Of a DNA stretch of 64,000 nt, positions 1 to 11,619 are shown piece by piece. The number at the start of each line of letters is the position of its first letter. Position 1 is the stretch's first letter. The notes below the pieces were generated by a model. It saw nothing but the letters and a program-made list of their open reading frames with translations. It ran no database searches and was not told where the DNA came from. Origin of the DNA: Heterobilharzia americana (lineage: Eukaryota > Platyhelminthes > Trematoda > Strigeidida > Schistosomatidae); NCBI GenBank assembly GCA_944470555.2, contig OX104129.1:85210820-85274819 (forward strand), in the 5' to 3' direction. The translations under genes and the position numbers were made by a program.

Positions 1-928
1 TCTTGGAGTCGGCTACAGTCTCCAGTGCTGCTTTTACAGTAGACTGAAGATGGCACCAAGCTTCTTCTGGATGAGTGACAGTCTTTTGTTCCGATAACTG
101 CCTAGCCAACTTCTCACTGAACACGGCTTTGGTGTTTTCGTTGTCCAGCAGAACTCGTAGTGGTTTTGTTGCCAAATTTTTTCTACGTCCATTGAGACGC
201 AGGCATATACGTGCTCGGACCAACGCATGATCGCTGTCCAAACACGTACTCCAGAAGGAGCGGCAGTCTTCCACCGATCCTCTCCAGCGATGACTAATAG
301 CAATGTGGTCTATCTGTGTCCATCGCTGAGTCGAGCTCGGTGGACGCCAGGTCAGACAGTGCCTTTCTTTATGTCTGAAATTTGTGCTGGCTAAAAATAG
401 GCGGTTATCTGAGCATAGTTGTAATAGGCGATCACCGTTATCTGTACGTTCAGCTGGGATTCCGAAAGTGCCACCTAAGTGCCTTTCTGCCTCACTCAGT
501 CTACCCACCTGTGCGTTGAGGTCACCTGCAACAACCACTACGTCCGAACGTTTGGCTTTCGAGAGGAGGTTAGACAGTTTATGGTAGAACTCGTCCTTCA
601 CTTCATCCGAACTACAGTCAGTGGGTGCGTAAGCAGAGATTACAAAGAGACAACGGCGAGTCTCACTATTCCTTTTAGTTCTCACTGTGCCGTTCAGCCT
701 CATAGCGCAGAGGCGACTATCAACTGGGATCCAGTCTAGTAGTGAGTTTTCTGCCCTGGTGCTTAATGCTATACCTACACCTGCAAGACCACGAGAGCTA
801 GCTATCGAATCTCCAGAAACTCGAAGGGTGAATTTTGCAGATTCACCAGATTGGTCAGGAGAGGTCAGGTGAATAACCACACTTGGGTCCTGTATGCGTG
901 TCTCACAAACACAGCACACATCCATGCC
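1..928 (-). pseudogene. Apurinic-like endonuclease domain of LINE-2 (partial ORF)
   Basis: The domain nicks target DNA to prime reverse transcription. In one uninterrupted frame I read, in order: 'DVCCVCETRIQDPS' (catalytic Glu of the ETR motif, about 890-925); 'GLAGVGIALS' (about 780); 'VISAYAPT' (about 640); 'VVVAGDLNAQVGR' (catalytic Asp-Asn, about 530); 'TQIDHIAI' (about 310); and 'SDHALV' (catalytic Asp-His, about 225). All catalytic positions are present. The linker toward the RT continues to position 1. There is no ATG near the 5' end of this frame because it is separated from the leader by the frameshift near 929. Hence it is called a pseudogene, although the enzyme core looks undamaged. 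Confidence 0.78.
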
Positions 929-1600
929 CGAGTTGCTAGAGTCTTTGCCAACGAAGCCTGTTGGCCAATTTGACGGAGGGTGCGGACATTGAAGGCTCCA
1001 ATATGTAATTTGGAGCGTGGTTTAAGGAGACCAGGGTTGCTGTTCTGTGGACTCAGATCGTTGTCGAAGGCTGCAGAGGTAGGAGAAATTGAAGATGATG
1101 CAGCATCATTAATTAAGAGACGTGAAGGAAGATTAGAAGGTAATGATGGAGGAGGAGGATAGCAGTCAGAAGAAACTTGGGTGCTGACAGAGTTGTGAGG
1201 GCGGTTGACACTTCCCGGCTGCCCACACCGTGGAAGGCTATTTCTTCTTAAGGTACCTGAAAGAGATTTGTGTGACCGCAGAGCCCATCGGACATCTGCT
1301 TGAGGCCTGTCACACCCAGCCTTTTGAGTATGATTATTTTGAATTTTTGTATTTTTGGGGCCGGATGGTCGAAAGGAAACGACAAGTGAACCAACACCGC
1401 CGGCCCGGCAGACCGTGGGGCGTGGTGGAGTGTGTTATTTTTGGGGCCGACCTTTTCTAACCCCCCCTTCCACTGAGAAGGCAGCATCAGCTTGGCACTG
1501 CTGGTCATCCAAGGGAAACACCTTACTGCTGTCACACCCCATCCAGCTAGCAGCAGTACGACTTCGCCCTCAGACCCCCATCATAGTGTAGCAATTTACA
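1..1600 (-). mobile_element. LINE-2 (non-LTR retrotransposon), 5' half with endonuclease, runs off the window start
   Basis: Reads right to left: the 5' leader lies near 1450-1600 and the RT would lie beyond position 1. Two conceptual reading frames are visible. The first is open from about 1447 to 930. It encodes a proline/serine-rich leader and then the start of an AP-type endonuclease, with 'GAFNVRTLRQIGQQ' near 990. A 1-base frameshift near 929 moves the reading into a second frame, which stays open to position 1. The family is a trematode LINE related to RTE/Jockey-type elements. Diverged copies of the same family lie at 14.6-16.5, 21.7-22.5, 31.6-32.0 and 62.8-63.4 kb. Confidence 0.8.
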
Positions 1601-4250
1601 CTATAACGGTAACTGCTTTTCGTCTAACCACTACCCAACAGACCTTTCTGGTATGGTAGGACCTCGAGGGAACAAGCGTTCCACCAGCATAGCTCGTTGG
1701 GTCATTGTGATATGCAAGCGCGACCACCACGTCAGGGTAGCCGCTATCTTTATTAAGTCGTTTGAACACCATACGAAGCAAACGCAATATAAGGAACGCT
1801 TTAGCCGCGAAAGCATTCTTCAGTTTTGCCGTGACAGTAACCTTCACCCTCAACTAAAGACTTTTAATGTTTTCGGAATTTTCCTGAGAAAGTTGTTGGC
1901 AAAACATAATCATTGAACTTTCTCTTTTCAGAAACTATAGTCTTTACCTTAGGTTTGTGGAATCATATAGGTCCAATAAGACAGAATCTAAACACTATAG
2001 ACTAAAGAAAAGGAATGAAGCCAAATGTGAGGCAAAATGAAAAATAAAACTATACACGAAGCTGAAAGGTATCAGAACAAGAGGTTATACTGTTAAAACT
2101 CTTGTATTTCCCTTCGTTTTCAATGGGCTTTAACCAAATGGCCCGGAGAAAATGTGAATTAGCGGCCTAAGAAGCCATATAAAGACGATATGTAGGCGGC
2201 GGTGCCATAAAGATGTCCCACTAACTTAAGTTGATCGAAGGAGTGAAAGCCTAAGATTATAGCTTTAAATGAATAATACAAAGAGCAGATGACCAATTAA
2301 TCCTATTTCATTTGACCTATTAGATGTATCGAAGCGTTGGTTTTATAAACAAATGCATGAAACAGGAATGAACCGATACCTGTTACGGAAATGAGGAAAA
2401 TTCTACCACTTATAACACAAAGGATAGAGGCATTATAATTATACAGACCATGTATCAAAGTTTTCAGGTAGCATTGCCTGAGGTATTTATGGAAAGCAAA
2501 TTGTATGCTAAACATAATCAGGTAAAGAATAATGGGATCAACTAAACTTTGCTGACGGCGAATCACGTTCAAGTATGCACCGACCAGTTAGAGTCAAGAA
2601 TATGAGGGACAAAGTAATTATTAAGAGAAACAATATTTTATTCATTGACTTGTTTCACATGGGATAAATTCTTCTATATTTTAAACAGGTTTGTCATCTT
2701 TAAAAGGAAACCACTATCTGCGTTGTTACGTGGCCATATGAAACAATATCATTTAAATTATATTTCGGAAATTTCGTGTCGTGATCTCGTTAACGGTTTT
2801 AAGAACATTCTAAGTTGACTCTACATCTTTTCAAAGTTGTTTGCGTGCACTTCAGTTGACCGATAGACTAAGTGCTTTTTATGGACAATAGCTTGATGAG
2901 AGTAACCTGTTCCCGATTAAGGTATACATGACTTCCAAACGTGTTTTTCGCGGTCCCCAATACTACATGTTTCCGCAAATCCGTGAAGATAGCTTTTTCT
3001 GATTTACTCTCAATCGACTGAACATCCTCTTTCTTCGTTTTTCAATCGTATAGACCAAGAATCTGTGGTTTGCCAAGACAAATATATGTATACATATACT
3101 GCGTAAGTTGTAACTTATCAAGTGACATTTAAGTAATCTTCACAGGTTATATTCAAGTTTCCGAACAAGATGCATCTTGTTAGACTGTAGATGGATATAT
3201 CCATCTATTCCCACTACATTAGCTCCTCCGAAAAATTCCACACGTAATTTGTCTACGCCAACTTTGTCATTATTCATCAAGTGTTTATGCGGCGTCACCA
3301 ACATGGTAAGTTGACGATAAGAATAGCTTTAACATGAACTAACGAAAATGGAGAAATAAAGGGAGACAGTGGGGCAATCCATTATAATGGATATTTTGAC
3401 TAAAGCCTTTAAGGAAGCATCAAGTAGGTGTAATATATAATATTTTGGAAGCCACAATACTTATTAACAACACCTCAGATCAGCAATAATCGAACTAACT
3501 TCAGTAACTTAATTTTTTTTCTATATACTTAAAAGACATTGAATTACTGGGGTTAATGTGATTATTTGCTGATTTGAAGTTGCAATATTATAGCTTCCGA
3601 AATACTAAGTGTATTAAACCTACTTAATGACTTGATGCCTACTTGAACGTTTTAGTTGAAATATCTATTATAATGCTTTGCGCCTTCATTTCCCTATTTT
3701 TGCGAGTTCGGGAATAAATAATTTCTAACCTGATTGGTTATCCTCAAGATTTCCCTTCATTAAGGTCTTCCTGAACCAATAAAAGTTTTACTGTGTGATA
3801 TGTCCAATGAACCCGCTGAAATAGGATTACATTCGGCAGCATCACCCACGTTTTACCCACACCAATGAACGAACTAGGACTGACCTTGAAGTAGACCAAA
3901 GGTTTGTAATGTCCACTACTAGTTTCAGGTTTACACTATTAGGACAAGCGACCTGTGTAGAAAGTTGAAATGTTTTTATGTTACTGAAATCAAAAATTGT
4001 TCTAGATACCCTCACAGAAGGTGCGAAGTCAACATAATTCGCCAATGAGTCCCACTAATTGCCCAACTTTCGGTATTGTTAGTATGAGCGTAGAAAACTG
4101 ATAACTTTCGACCTCTTGCATCTAGTTCATGGAGCCTGATTCATGTTTTCCAGTTCGCATCCTGATTGGAGGAGGAGGAGGAATTTCCCCTGCCTTCCTG
4201 CTTTTAGCTTCAATGGCGTGAATGTTTCTGTGGATTATTAATTGCAATTT
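1601..4250. other. No gene recognised
   Basis: AT-rich sequence with only short open frames on either strand. A minus-strand frame at 2303-2572 is hydrophobic but shows no family motif. I see no RNA gene or recognisable element. A short GGA run occurs near 4170-4180. Confidence 0.4.
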
Positions 4251-4254
4251 TCAG

Positions 4255-4601
4255 AGTTTTAGGGATTGTCTTGGTGCGAACCTGACAGACGCAGAGGCCA
4301 ATCACTAGTTATTCGAACTCGTCATATACCTACAAATACGGGACCAAGAAAGAATACAATAAAGTAGTCGGATGGATTAGGTTGTTTGCCGGGTCGTGCC
4401 AAGATACTGATGAGTTCCAACCAACTGGTTAAAGGGTCGATTACGAATAGCGCAACGTAACACTACAGCGTTCAGAATGGCGTGGATGCTTGACTATGTG
4501 CCTTTGCCTTGGCTATTCTAGTCAGACTATGAAGGTCGGCATCAATGTCGAATCTCGTCGAACCCTAGGCTATATATTCTGGAGAAGTGTGCGACGCAAC
4601 A
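4255..4601 (-). repeat. LTR-like dispersed repeat, copy 1
   Basis: About 345 bp shared with 7810-8156 at moderate divergence, both starting and ending at the same point. Read on the minus strand, copy 2 begins TGTGGCGTC and ends CCCAAAACA, as an LTR would (TG...CA). Copy 1 begins TGTTGCGTC but its far end is mutated. It sits directly downstream of the CR1-like RT remains, which fits a solo LTR inserted there. The alternative is that it is the 3' terminal segment of a Gypsy-type element, because copy 2 follows a Gypsy integrase. No convincing TSD was found. Confidence 0.45.
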
Positions 4602-6700
4602 GAGTGATTGCGGAACTGCGGGTTTCTGGGAAGATTAGGGGTCGCTCGTGACTCCTGTCGCCAGAACTTGCTGAATGCGAATGGCGAGATTGCAAGAAAA
4701 GGTATGTAGGACTATCCGAAAGATAAAAGCAGGCAATAGTGTGGGTCTGGTTACTAAAGGGAAGAAGTATATAATGTAGGTGTCCCAGCGAGAGAGGTGG
4801 TGAGTGGTAATTACGAAGAAAGTACTGTTGGGCTGATGGAGCTAATAACTCGCTGACTACGTCCGTGGCAGAGTAAAAGAAATGACTTAACTGCCCAACC
4901 ACTTTTTGAATGAGTCTGCTGAGGAGGCTGTGACTACAACTCACGGCAAGGTACTCCATAATGCATATACTCTCAAGAAGAGAAAGTTAGACCTTTGGTG
5001 TATGATGGGGTTTCCTTGTGATGACAGCCATGTTGCTGGCAGGGCTAGTTTGCCTGCGTGATTTGCCTGGTGGATGATTTTGTAAGCCACGATAATGTCA
5101 TCCCTCTTTCCGCAATGCCCCAAAGTGAATAGGTTTAGATATTTCAGCCTTTCAGAGTATTCCTTCCCTCCTTATTCCCAAAACTGATTTTGTCGCAGAT
5201 CTTTACAATTTCTCAAGAAGAATGTACAGTCTCTTGAGTTTTGTGGGTGTTACTCCACCGAAGACGTTTAGGCGTGGTCGTACGTAGAATTTGAAAACCG
5301 TGACAAACAGTTCAGGGATAGGAGCACCAAAATTTCCGCGCAGAACTAGAAAAGTGGCGTTCTCTCTGACTGTCACTTATTTGTATTTCGGGCTGGTATT
5401 CTGAGTGTCTGAGTAGTCAAGTCCCAAATCTTCTCTAATGGATGCCTTGATTTACCACTGTTAGTCAACCTTTATTGGAATTAATTGTTCCCTGACCCAT
5501 GGGTACGGATGTAAATCACTTGCACCCTTTCAGGTTGAAGGTCATAACGTTTTCCGACCAATAGAGTTCAAGGTGATGCAGGCCATTTCGAAGTGCTTTA
5601 GGACTGACCTGTTCGTTTGCTACCCTTCAAATTTTGATGTCATGAGGCGGGTGGAGGGGGTGGTTGAAGAGGTTGCAGATCGATTTTGTGAGTGCCTCGC
5701 AGTAGTCCGCTAGGTCCAGCGGTCACACATCGTCACAGCCAGGGTGGAGCTTAGACGGTTTTTCCGACGCTTCTTCTATGTACTAAGAGCGTGGCAGAGG
5801 TATTCGTTGTTTATGGTTCGGTCGGTTTTATATCGAACCGGTACAGACTTTGTGTTGGTATTGAGTTGGACTTCGAAGTGTCAGCTCAGAAGCTCAGCTG
5901 TCTGTAGACTGCTCAGCACACTTCCACTAGGATGCGCGATAAGACTTACTCCTCTGCTGTCCGACTGCCCTTCCAACATCAGCAGTATAGGCTTTTGGCA
6001 TTGCTTTGTAACTTACTCCTCAGGTTTATTTGGCAGCTAAGTCTGTCTCTGTGGTCTCTTATATAGCAGAGGTTGGGAATTCATTTGTTGTCTAAGAAGT
6101 TCGGCTTCCTGCGTAATGAATGTCACTCAACTGAAGTCTGCTTCTTGAGGTAGCCTCTCTGTCCCGCGTTTAGCCACGAGGTTCCCGCCTGCAGCCAGTC
6201 ATCCCTAGCACGCTATGACTGACAGCCGCAGTGATTATTTCCTCCACTTGTGTCCAGCTTTCATCTCTCATGATACGAGTTTGGTCTGCAGGCCATGATG
6301 CCTTTATGACGCAATATCTCATGATTTCATCTTCCGCCGTGCTGTAGCAAGAAAGCGTGTTGTGTATCTGTGGTTGCAGAGCCTCGCTAGTAATCATGGT
6401 GAAAATTGTTACCGGATGATCACTGAAACCAAGAAGCAGTTTGATACATATGTCCCCTATGAGAACGTCGTCTTTCGGCGGAATGTAGTCCAGGCATGAC
6501 GCATTTCCGCTAGGTCCCAGACGTAGGTTTGTCCAGTTCGAGAAATGGACTTACACACTCAGAAGATGTAACTGGTGTTTTCGGATCTTAAGGTGATGCA
6601 CTGTCATATGATCAGTCCTGATGGGCCGGTTAGTGTAGTACAAATTGTTTCACGAGCAACTACCTAGGGTGCAGAGGGCTAGTATAGGACTTTACCCCAA
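4602..6700 (-). mobile_element. CR1/Jockey-like LINE remnant (degenerate)
   Basis: Frames are broken by many stops and shifts, but motifs occur in the expected order on the minus strand. Near 6430-6470 'LLGFSDHPV' resembles the terminal SDH motif of a LINE endonuclease. Around 5330-5280 'FKFYVRPRLN' resembles the start of the RT C-terminal region. Around 5150-5050 'YSERLKYLNLFTLGHCGK' and then 'DDIIVAYKIIHQ' match the CR1-type RT C-terminus, and near 4960 'RVYALWSTLP' corresponds to its last conserved block. The polymerase core between about 5400 and 6100 is not readable. This family is distinct from the RTE and LINE-2 copies elsewhere in the window. Confidence 0.55.
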
Positions 6701-6756
6701 TCTGTGGTAAGATAGGGGAAATAGTTCGGGTCGTTCTTTGCAATTTAGTAGGTGTA

Positions 6757-7503
6757 ACATCCAAAACCCAATTATCTTGGCATGAACGCGGGCAACAACT
6801 AAGCTGTGCCAAAGTAAAGCGAATCTGACAAGTTCCTGCATTCTACTGCATAGTTTCCGAACTCCCGTGAGCGACGCACGGTCAAAGGTTGGATGAACAA
6901 TGCCAAAAGCATGGCATGTAATAAATCAGTGACATATTCATAACAAAATCTGTGATACTATCAGAGCAATAACAAGTTATATCAAAATTACAAAAAGGCC
7001 CCAACAGTTCCGCTGGGTAACAATGCAGTCCATGCGTTCTCGGCACAAAAATGCGCTATACAGTAAAAATCGGCTAAACAAATACAATCGTTAGGTACCT
7101 GAGAATCAATAGGAATACTTTAAACAAAAGGGAATCAAAAACTCTGCCTACCGTAATCAGATCGGCAAACAAACTTTTCCAGTAGCCAATCAAAGGATAG
7201 GCAGTCAAATGACAGCACAACCGTAAGTTAAACGAAACCAAACTGTCGGGTGAGGTAAGACAACGTCAGGTTGCCAACAGTCCAGCATCATACCACAGGT
7301 AAGCGAAGCATTCACGATAAGTCTCAGTCAGACAAAGACAAATAACTAGTTTAAGGTCATGGAAGACAGTCAGAAAACCAAATAGCATTACATCAGGTAG
7401 GGTCATGGGCAGAATATCCACAACGAGGGTAAATATATTCAAATAAATGTCAGTATTGTCAAGTAGGGTAATCAGACGGGATTTTCAGATAGTTTTTCCA
7501 TTT
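6757..7503. repeat. Dispersed repeat related to 15783-16265, possible solo LTR
   Basis: This block aligns, with divergence and gaps, to 15783-16265; both contain similar stretches such as the region around 'tgaacgcgg' and the segment ending 'tcaataa/tcaagtaggg'. On the plus strand it begins TGTAACATCC, a typical LTR-like start. The second copy interrupts a LINE-2 endonuclease, so this is an insertion unit rather than part of a LINE. No coding frame is seen. Family unknown. Confidence 0.45.
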
Positions 7504-7809
7504 CAATCAGGATGGGCAGAGGAGCCGTCATTTCTGCGTAACGATCAGTGTTGTTATACCTCATATGAGTGCCCTGGTGGATGGTTTAATGATCAAAGAT
7601 TGACAGGTGGGCTAGTGAGCGCGCCTCCCAGTGCATATGGAGGGCACTGTCTCAGTGGTATTAAGGGTGGCTTTTAAGAAGATTCTAGGCACTCACGACT
7701 ACACGAGTCTTTTTGAGGTCTGGTGGTAAGGGTTTATCTGGTTTTGTCAGTGTAGAGGAAGATCGGTCATCTTCTGTAAACACTAACTTCAAACGGCCGA
7801 GACTTATGC
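7504..7809. other. No gene recognised
   Basis: Short stretch between two repeat blocks. It may be the continuation of the older LINE interrupted by them, but no motif was readable. Confidence 0.3.
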
Positions 7810-8156
7810 TGTTTTGGGATTTGTCCTGCTGCAAGCTTGACAGATGCAAAGACCAATCACTAATTATTCGGACTGGTTATATACCCACGAGCACGACACC
7901 AAGGAAGAATACGGCAGCGTAGTCGGATGGAATAGTATATTTCGATGGTTGTGCCAAAATACCGATGCGTTCCAACTATCTGGCTAGAGAGTCGAATACG
8001 AGCAGTGCGACGTAACACAACGGCGTGCGGAATGGCGAGGATGCTTGACCGGGTGCCTTCAGCTTAGCGGGTCCAGTTAAACTATCAAGGTCAGCATCAA
8101 TGTCGAAAGTCGTCAAACCCTAGGCTATTGATTTCGGGGAAGTGTGTGACGCCACA
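7810..8156 (-). repeat. LTR-like dispersed repeat, copy 2 (at the 3' end of a Gypsy element)
   Basis: This is the partner of 4255-4601. It lies at the 3' end of the Gypsy integrase frame, exactly where a 3' LTR is expected, and has TG...CA ends on the minus strand. The bases just upstream on that strand (AGGAGGGCAAGATAG) are purine-rich, like a polypurine tract. A complication is that the integrase frame runs about 35 bases into the repeat, so part of it may be coding C-terminus rather than LTR. Confidence 0.45.
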
Positions 8157-8985
8157 CTATCTTGCCCTCCTGATCTTTCAATGGCAAAGAAATTTATTTT
8201 CTTGTCGGGGACCTTGGAGGGTCCGTCGTATGGTGGCTGTAAGGGTCTACCTACGGCAGCACAACACACGAAGACGTGTCTGCAGTCTTGAAGTCGTTTA
8301 TCCAGCTGCACCCGTCTACACTGGCTTCGTGTGGACGGGGGTCGGAGGCGACGCATGTGAAGCGTAAGAGTTTGCGCACAACTGTGAATGTGGGTATGGG
8401 TTGGATCACCACCATCTGAAGCGACCATCTCATTGGTGAAACGTAAGTTACTGCCGTGAACCAACTCGGCAGGCGTACGCTACATATCTGGCTTAAGTGC
8501 TGAGCGAGTGCTGACGAGAACCGCCGGCAGAGACTCGGTCCGTTTTATATTGTCGAGTTCGTTGGAACCGTTCTACTGATCCGCTTGAAGCTGGATGGTA
8601 TGCAGTGGTGCGAATGCGTTTGCCTTCCAACAGATTCATCAGCTTTTGGAAGGTAACGGATTCGAACTGTTGACCCTGGCCAGTTGTCACGGTGGAAGGG
8701 CATCCAAACTGCGAAACCCATCTCCCGGCAAAAACTCAGCTGACTGTTTCGGCAGTAGTGTCAGACAACGGAAAAGCTTCTGACCAGCGGGTGAGCCTAT
8801 CAACACATGCCAGTAGGTAGCAATAACCGTTGTAGGGTGGAAGTGGGATGACTGTCCAAACGGACATGGGCTAACCATGAGTCCGGTTTCAAGTTCCAAG
8901 CAGTGGAGTGTGATGATGATTCATATTGGAACGTCGGCATTGAATATATGACCGTGTCCAGTTTCAAACAGGAGGTTGATCTATA
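8120..8985 (-). pseudogene. Degenerate integrase of a Ty3/Gypsy-type LTR retrotransposon
   Basis: Integrase joins retroelement cDNA to the genome. On the minus strand, across several frames, I read 'NGYCYLLTCVDRLTRW' and 'EAFPLSDTTAETV' (about 8840-8740), then 'TTGQGQQFES' and 'RIRTTAYHPASSGSVERF' (8690-8560). The C-terminal part contains 'GGDPTHTHIHS' and 'RRPLQPPY.GP' type blocks (8464-8120). The second catalytic Asp of the D,D-35-E triad is replaced: 'TTGQGQ' where the family has T-D-x-G. The Glu in 'SGSVERF' is kept. The domain is cut on its 5' side near 8985, where the PLE palindrome begins. The element is dead. Schistosomes carry several Gypsy families; I cannot name this one. Confidence 0.8.
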
Positions 8986-9026
8986 GGAATGTAAGTGTAA
9001 AACTTGGGCACTGTTGTAGAATGTAA

Positions 9027-9470
9027 TTCTATATAAGGTTTGTTTATCTGATGAATGGAGCACAGTGATACAGAATTATTTACTTGATTACGCTCCGGAC
9101 ATAAATTATTGCTTATAATCGTATCAATGTAATCACACTTCTTTCGATATCCGACTTTACGGTCCTGTCACCTGATTTTTCTTTTGATTGGTAGTGAAGT
9201 TTTTCACACCTCTAGTAAAGGTGTTGCGCCACCCGCACCCAACACGCGTAACTGAAATGACGCAACACCTATACCAGAGATCTGGAAAACTTTACTACCA
9301 ATCAAAAAACAAAAAACAAAGAAAAGTCAGGTGACAGGACTATAAAGTGGGATATCGAAAGAAGTGTGATTACATTGATATGATAATGAGCAGCAATTTA
9401 TGCTCGAAACGTAATCAAGTAAGTAATTCTGCATCACTATGCGCTTTATATCAAACAAACATATATAGAA
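9027..9470. repeat. Palindromic leader of a Penelope-like element (inverted arms about 200 bp)
   Basis: Left arm about 9027-9228 and right arm about 9261-9470 are imperfect reverse complements around a spacer near 9229-9260. Shared segments include 'gatatcgaaagaagtgtg' and the region around 'cgtaatcaagtaa'. The right arm runs directly into the PLE reading frame. PLEs are known for terminal 'pseudo-LTR' repeats that can be arranged in inverted orientation. The right arm contains a small hairpin, GAGCA-loop-TGCTC (about 9390-9407), followed by GAAAC. This reappears with altered base pairs at 60957-61242. Confidence 0.8.
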
Positions 9471-10141
9471 CGATCTATGGGAAACCTACGTGGACGGGGT
9501 GGTACCCTAATTTCCATAGCTATTGTCCAGTCCAATACAAACGTGGTTTAGTCAGATGCTTATTCAACAGGATAAACAGTATCTGCACCGATGACACCAG
9601 GGAGGAAGAAACCAACTTACTGACGACAACTGTGACAAAGAATGGATACTGGTTGAGATTTATCGACCGGTGCAAAAGTTATGTACCATTGAAAAGTGCA
9701 CAGTATGCCGTTGCTAAGAGAAATGTCTACATCTCATTACCATTTAGAAGTGATTCACATAGCTTTGTTGTGAGGAAAAGACTTGGATCGGCCATCTGTA
9801 AAACGTATTATGCAGTTAAGGTCATTATTGTAGAGAAGACCAAGTGCATGTTACAGCACAAACCGAAACAACATATAGACGACTACATCGCATCCTACTG
9901 TGTTTATCAATTTGCATGTATGTGTAGACACACATATATAGGGAGGAGTAGTTGCGATATGCAGTTAAGGAAGGTTGAAAATGTATCTAAGTGGCTACAA
10001 AAAGAAATGACCTCAACAGATCCGATAAGTGCAGGTGGCAAACGTCCATCTTCGTCTATAGCTAAACATATACTAGGAGATAACCATAGGATAGACATGA
10101 AAACAGCCTTTAAAGTACTACATAAATGTGGTCAGAGCTGA
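9347..10141 (+). pseudogene. Penelope-like element C-terminal RT and GIY-YIG endonuclease (5'-truncated)
   Basis: A 264-codon open frame whose first ~40 codons lie in the palindrome arm. Homology proper starts at about codon 44 with 'KPTWTGWYPNFHSY', followed by 'QYKRGLVRCLFNRI': the segment just after the polymerase palm of PLE RTs. Residues ~185-210 give 'YQFACMCRHTYIGRSSCDM', the GIY-YIG nuclease (Y-x-C...YIGR). 'SIAKHILGDNHRIDMKTAFKVL' (shortened here: residues ~240-260) is its C-terminal half. The palm with the catalytic aspartates is absent. The stop at 10141 is premature: the same frame continues '.VLKFIEAL', which in the family follows without interruption. Non-functional copy. Confidence 0.85.
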
Positions 10142-10450
10142 GTGCTTAAATTCATTGAAGCTCTTGTATTCGTAAACTGAAACTCCCTGCCTAATGTGTA
10201 CAGAAACAACTTGTATTCACGTCGAACCTACCTTGGTAGTATTGATTTTAATTTCCGTATCAAGAGTAATGGTTTTTCTTTTTCTATCCCTTCCTATTCC
10301 TATGCTTCCCTTCAACTTCATTGAAGCTTGTCGTAAATTTTTATGTAAATAGTTCGAAAAGTGCATATGTGATCAGATTGCTCGAAATGTATAGTGCTAA
10401 TACATCACATGTTTCAGATAATCTTCGTCTTCTCATCACGCATATTGTTA
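10142..10450 (+). mobile_element. Remaining 3' end of the 9.3 kb PLE
   Basis: After the premature stop, 'VLKFIEAL' and a pyrimidine-rich trailer around 10270-10330 resemble the matching region behind the PLE tail at 40.43-40.87 kb. No further coding motif. Confidence 0.5.
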
Positions 10451-11600
10451 AAAGGTTAGATGAATTGGTTAACTTCAGGTGTAAAATGGCTTGTGAACGA
10501 GTGGAGTTGGATTTCTGTAAATCTTGCCATTTATTTTGGCCCCATTTGTGTTTCGGCGCCAGAAAGATGCACTTCTGACTGTTTTTTCCACGACAGGAGG
10601 GTCATGCGCACTATGCAGTGAAGGCCAGTCAGTGAAATGGCAGTAACACCGTACTACGACATGACTATGTGAAGTAAATATGTATCTTTGTTCAGAAAAG
10701 GCATAGTATATTAAGCGGTACTGGAAGGGGGACTCCGTGAGGGCTTTCTTTAGCGCTAGTTTGCATTCCCATAGATTTAAGTACACGGAGTGCTCCCCAT
10801 CAATCTGTATTACACGCGCAAACAATGAGCTGGTATTTTCATGCATTAAAGAAAAGCCTGGCTGCCCGCAGTATGCCCGTGACAAAGTGGCCTCATTCGT
10901 TATGGACATGGAGAAAATTTACGATATGATAAACAACAATGACTTGAACTTTCATCAGGTCAAATGTTGATGTGCATTCAACTCCCAAGAACTGTAAAAA
11001 TTAACAAAAATTTCTTTCGCACAGATTTCTGCCTGAAGGTACACCTGGGTCATCATGATGCGGAAGACCGTCTGGACTATTTATTCCACCAACAAGCTCT
11101 CAGCTTTTATCAGCATAGAAAGTAGGATAAATATAGCAACCGAAGCCGAAACTTCGAATACATCTTGTATGTATTAAGTTCCTCACTGTAGTCATGGCAA
11201 CAACGCTTGCCATTTCCATGCACTTGTTCTTATTGCATCCCACGGGAATCGGTCTTGATTGTTTGACCGCTTGCTTTACATATGGACGTGGCAACTGTGA
11301 TTTTGAGCGTTGTAAATAGGTCTAGCATAACGTGTTACTTCACGCTGTAACAACCCACTAAGACCGTCATTTCAGAAAACCACAGCATTTCGGAAACCGT
11401 TTATTTCGGTGAATAGCATAATGATGGCTTTAGAAAGTTTGCACTGGCCATTTGCCGTTGGTCTTCTTCAACGGCCGTGAAGTTCAGCATCCGTCCGCCT
11501 AAAATTAAACTCTGAAATAAGGTACAAGTGAATAGGGGGGGGGACATGTAATTTTCTGCTTCTATAAGATGATGAATCGCAACGGTACGCATCATCATCG
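10451..11600. other. No gene recognised
   Basis: A 144-codon minus-strand frame (10475-10909) is the longest here but shows no known motif and no splice-consistent context. RTE sequence begins only near 11.6 kb. Confidence 0.35.
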
Positions 11601-11619
11601 AACACACCATAGAATGGCA

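Noticed and set aside
2303..2572. Hydrophobic 89-codon minus-strand frame as a possible membrane-protein exon
   Set aside because: AT-rich DNA readily gives hydrophobic frames. I could not match a family or see consistent flanking exons.
4250..4606. Target-site duplication around the 4255-4601 LTR-like copy
   Set aside because: A possible 'cagag' match on both sides overlaps the repeat ends and is too short to trust.
5744..6040. 98-codon plus-strand frame
   Set aside because: Antisense to the CR1-like LINE remnant; no motif.
9040..9060. CTGATGA at 9048-9054 as a hammerhead core
   Set aside because: No GAAA or stem II follows at the right distance, and the motif is absent from related arms at 30.4 and 61 kb.
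10475..10909. 144-codon minus-strand frame as a possible gene
   Set aside because: No recognisable domain, no partner copy and no support for exon borders.
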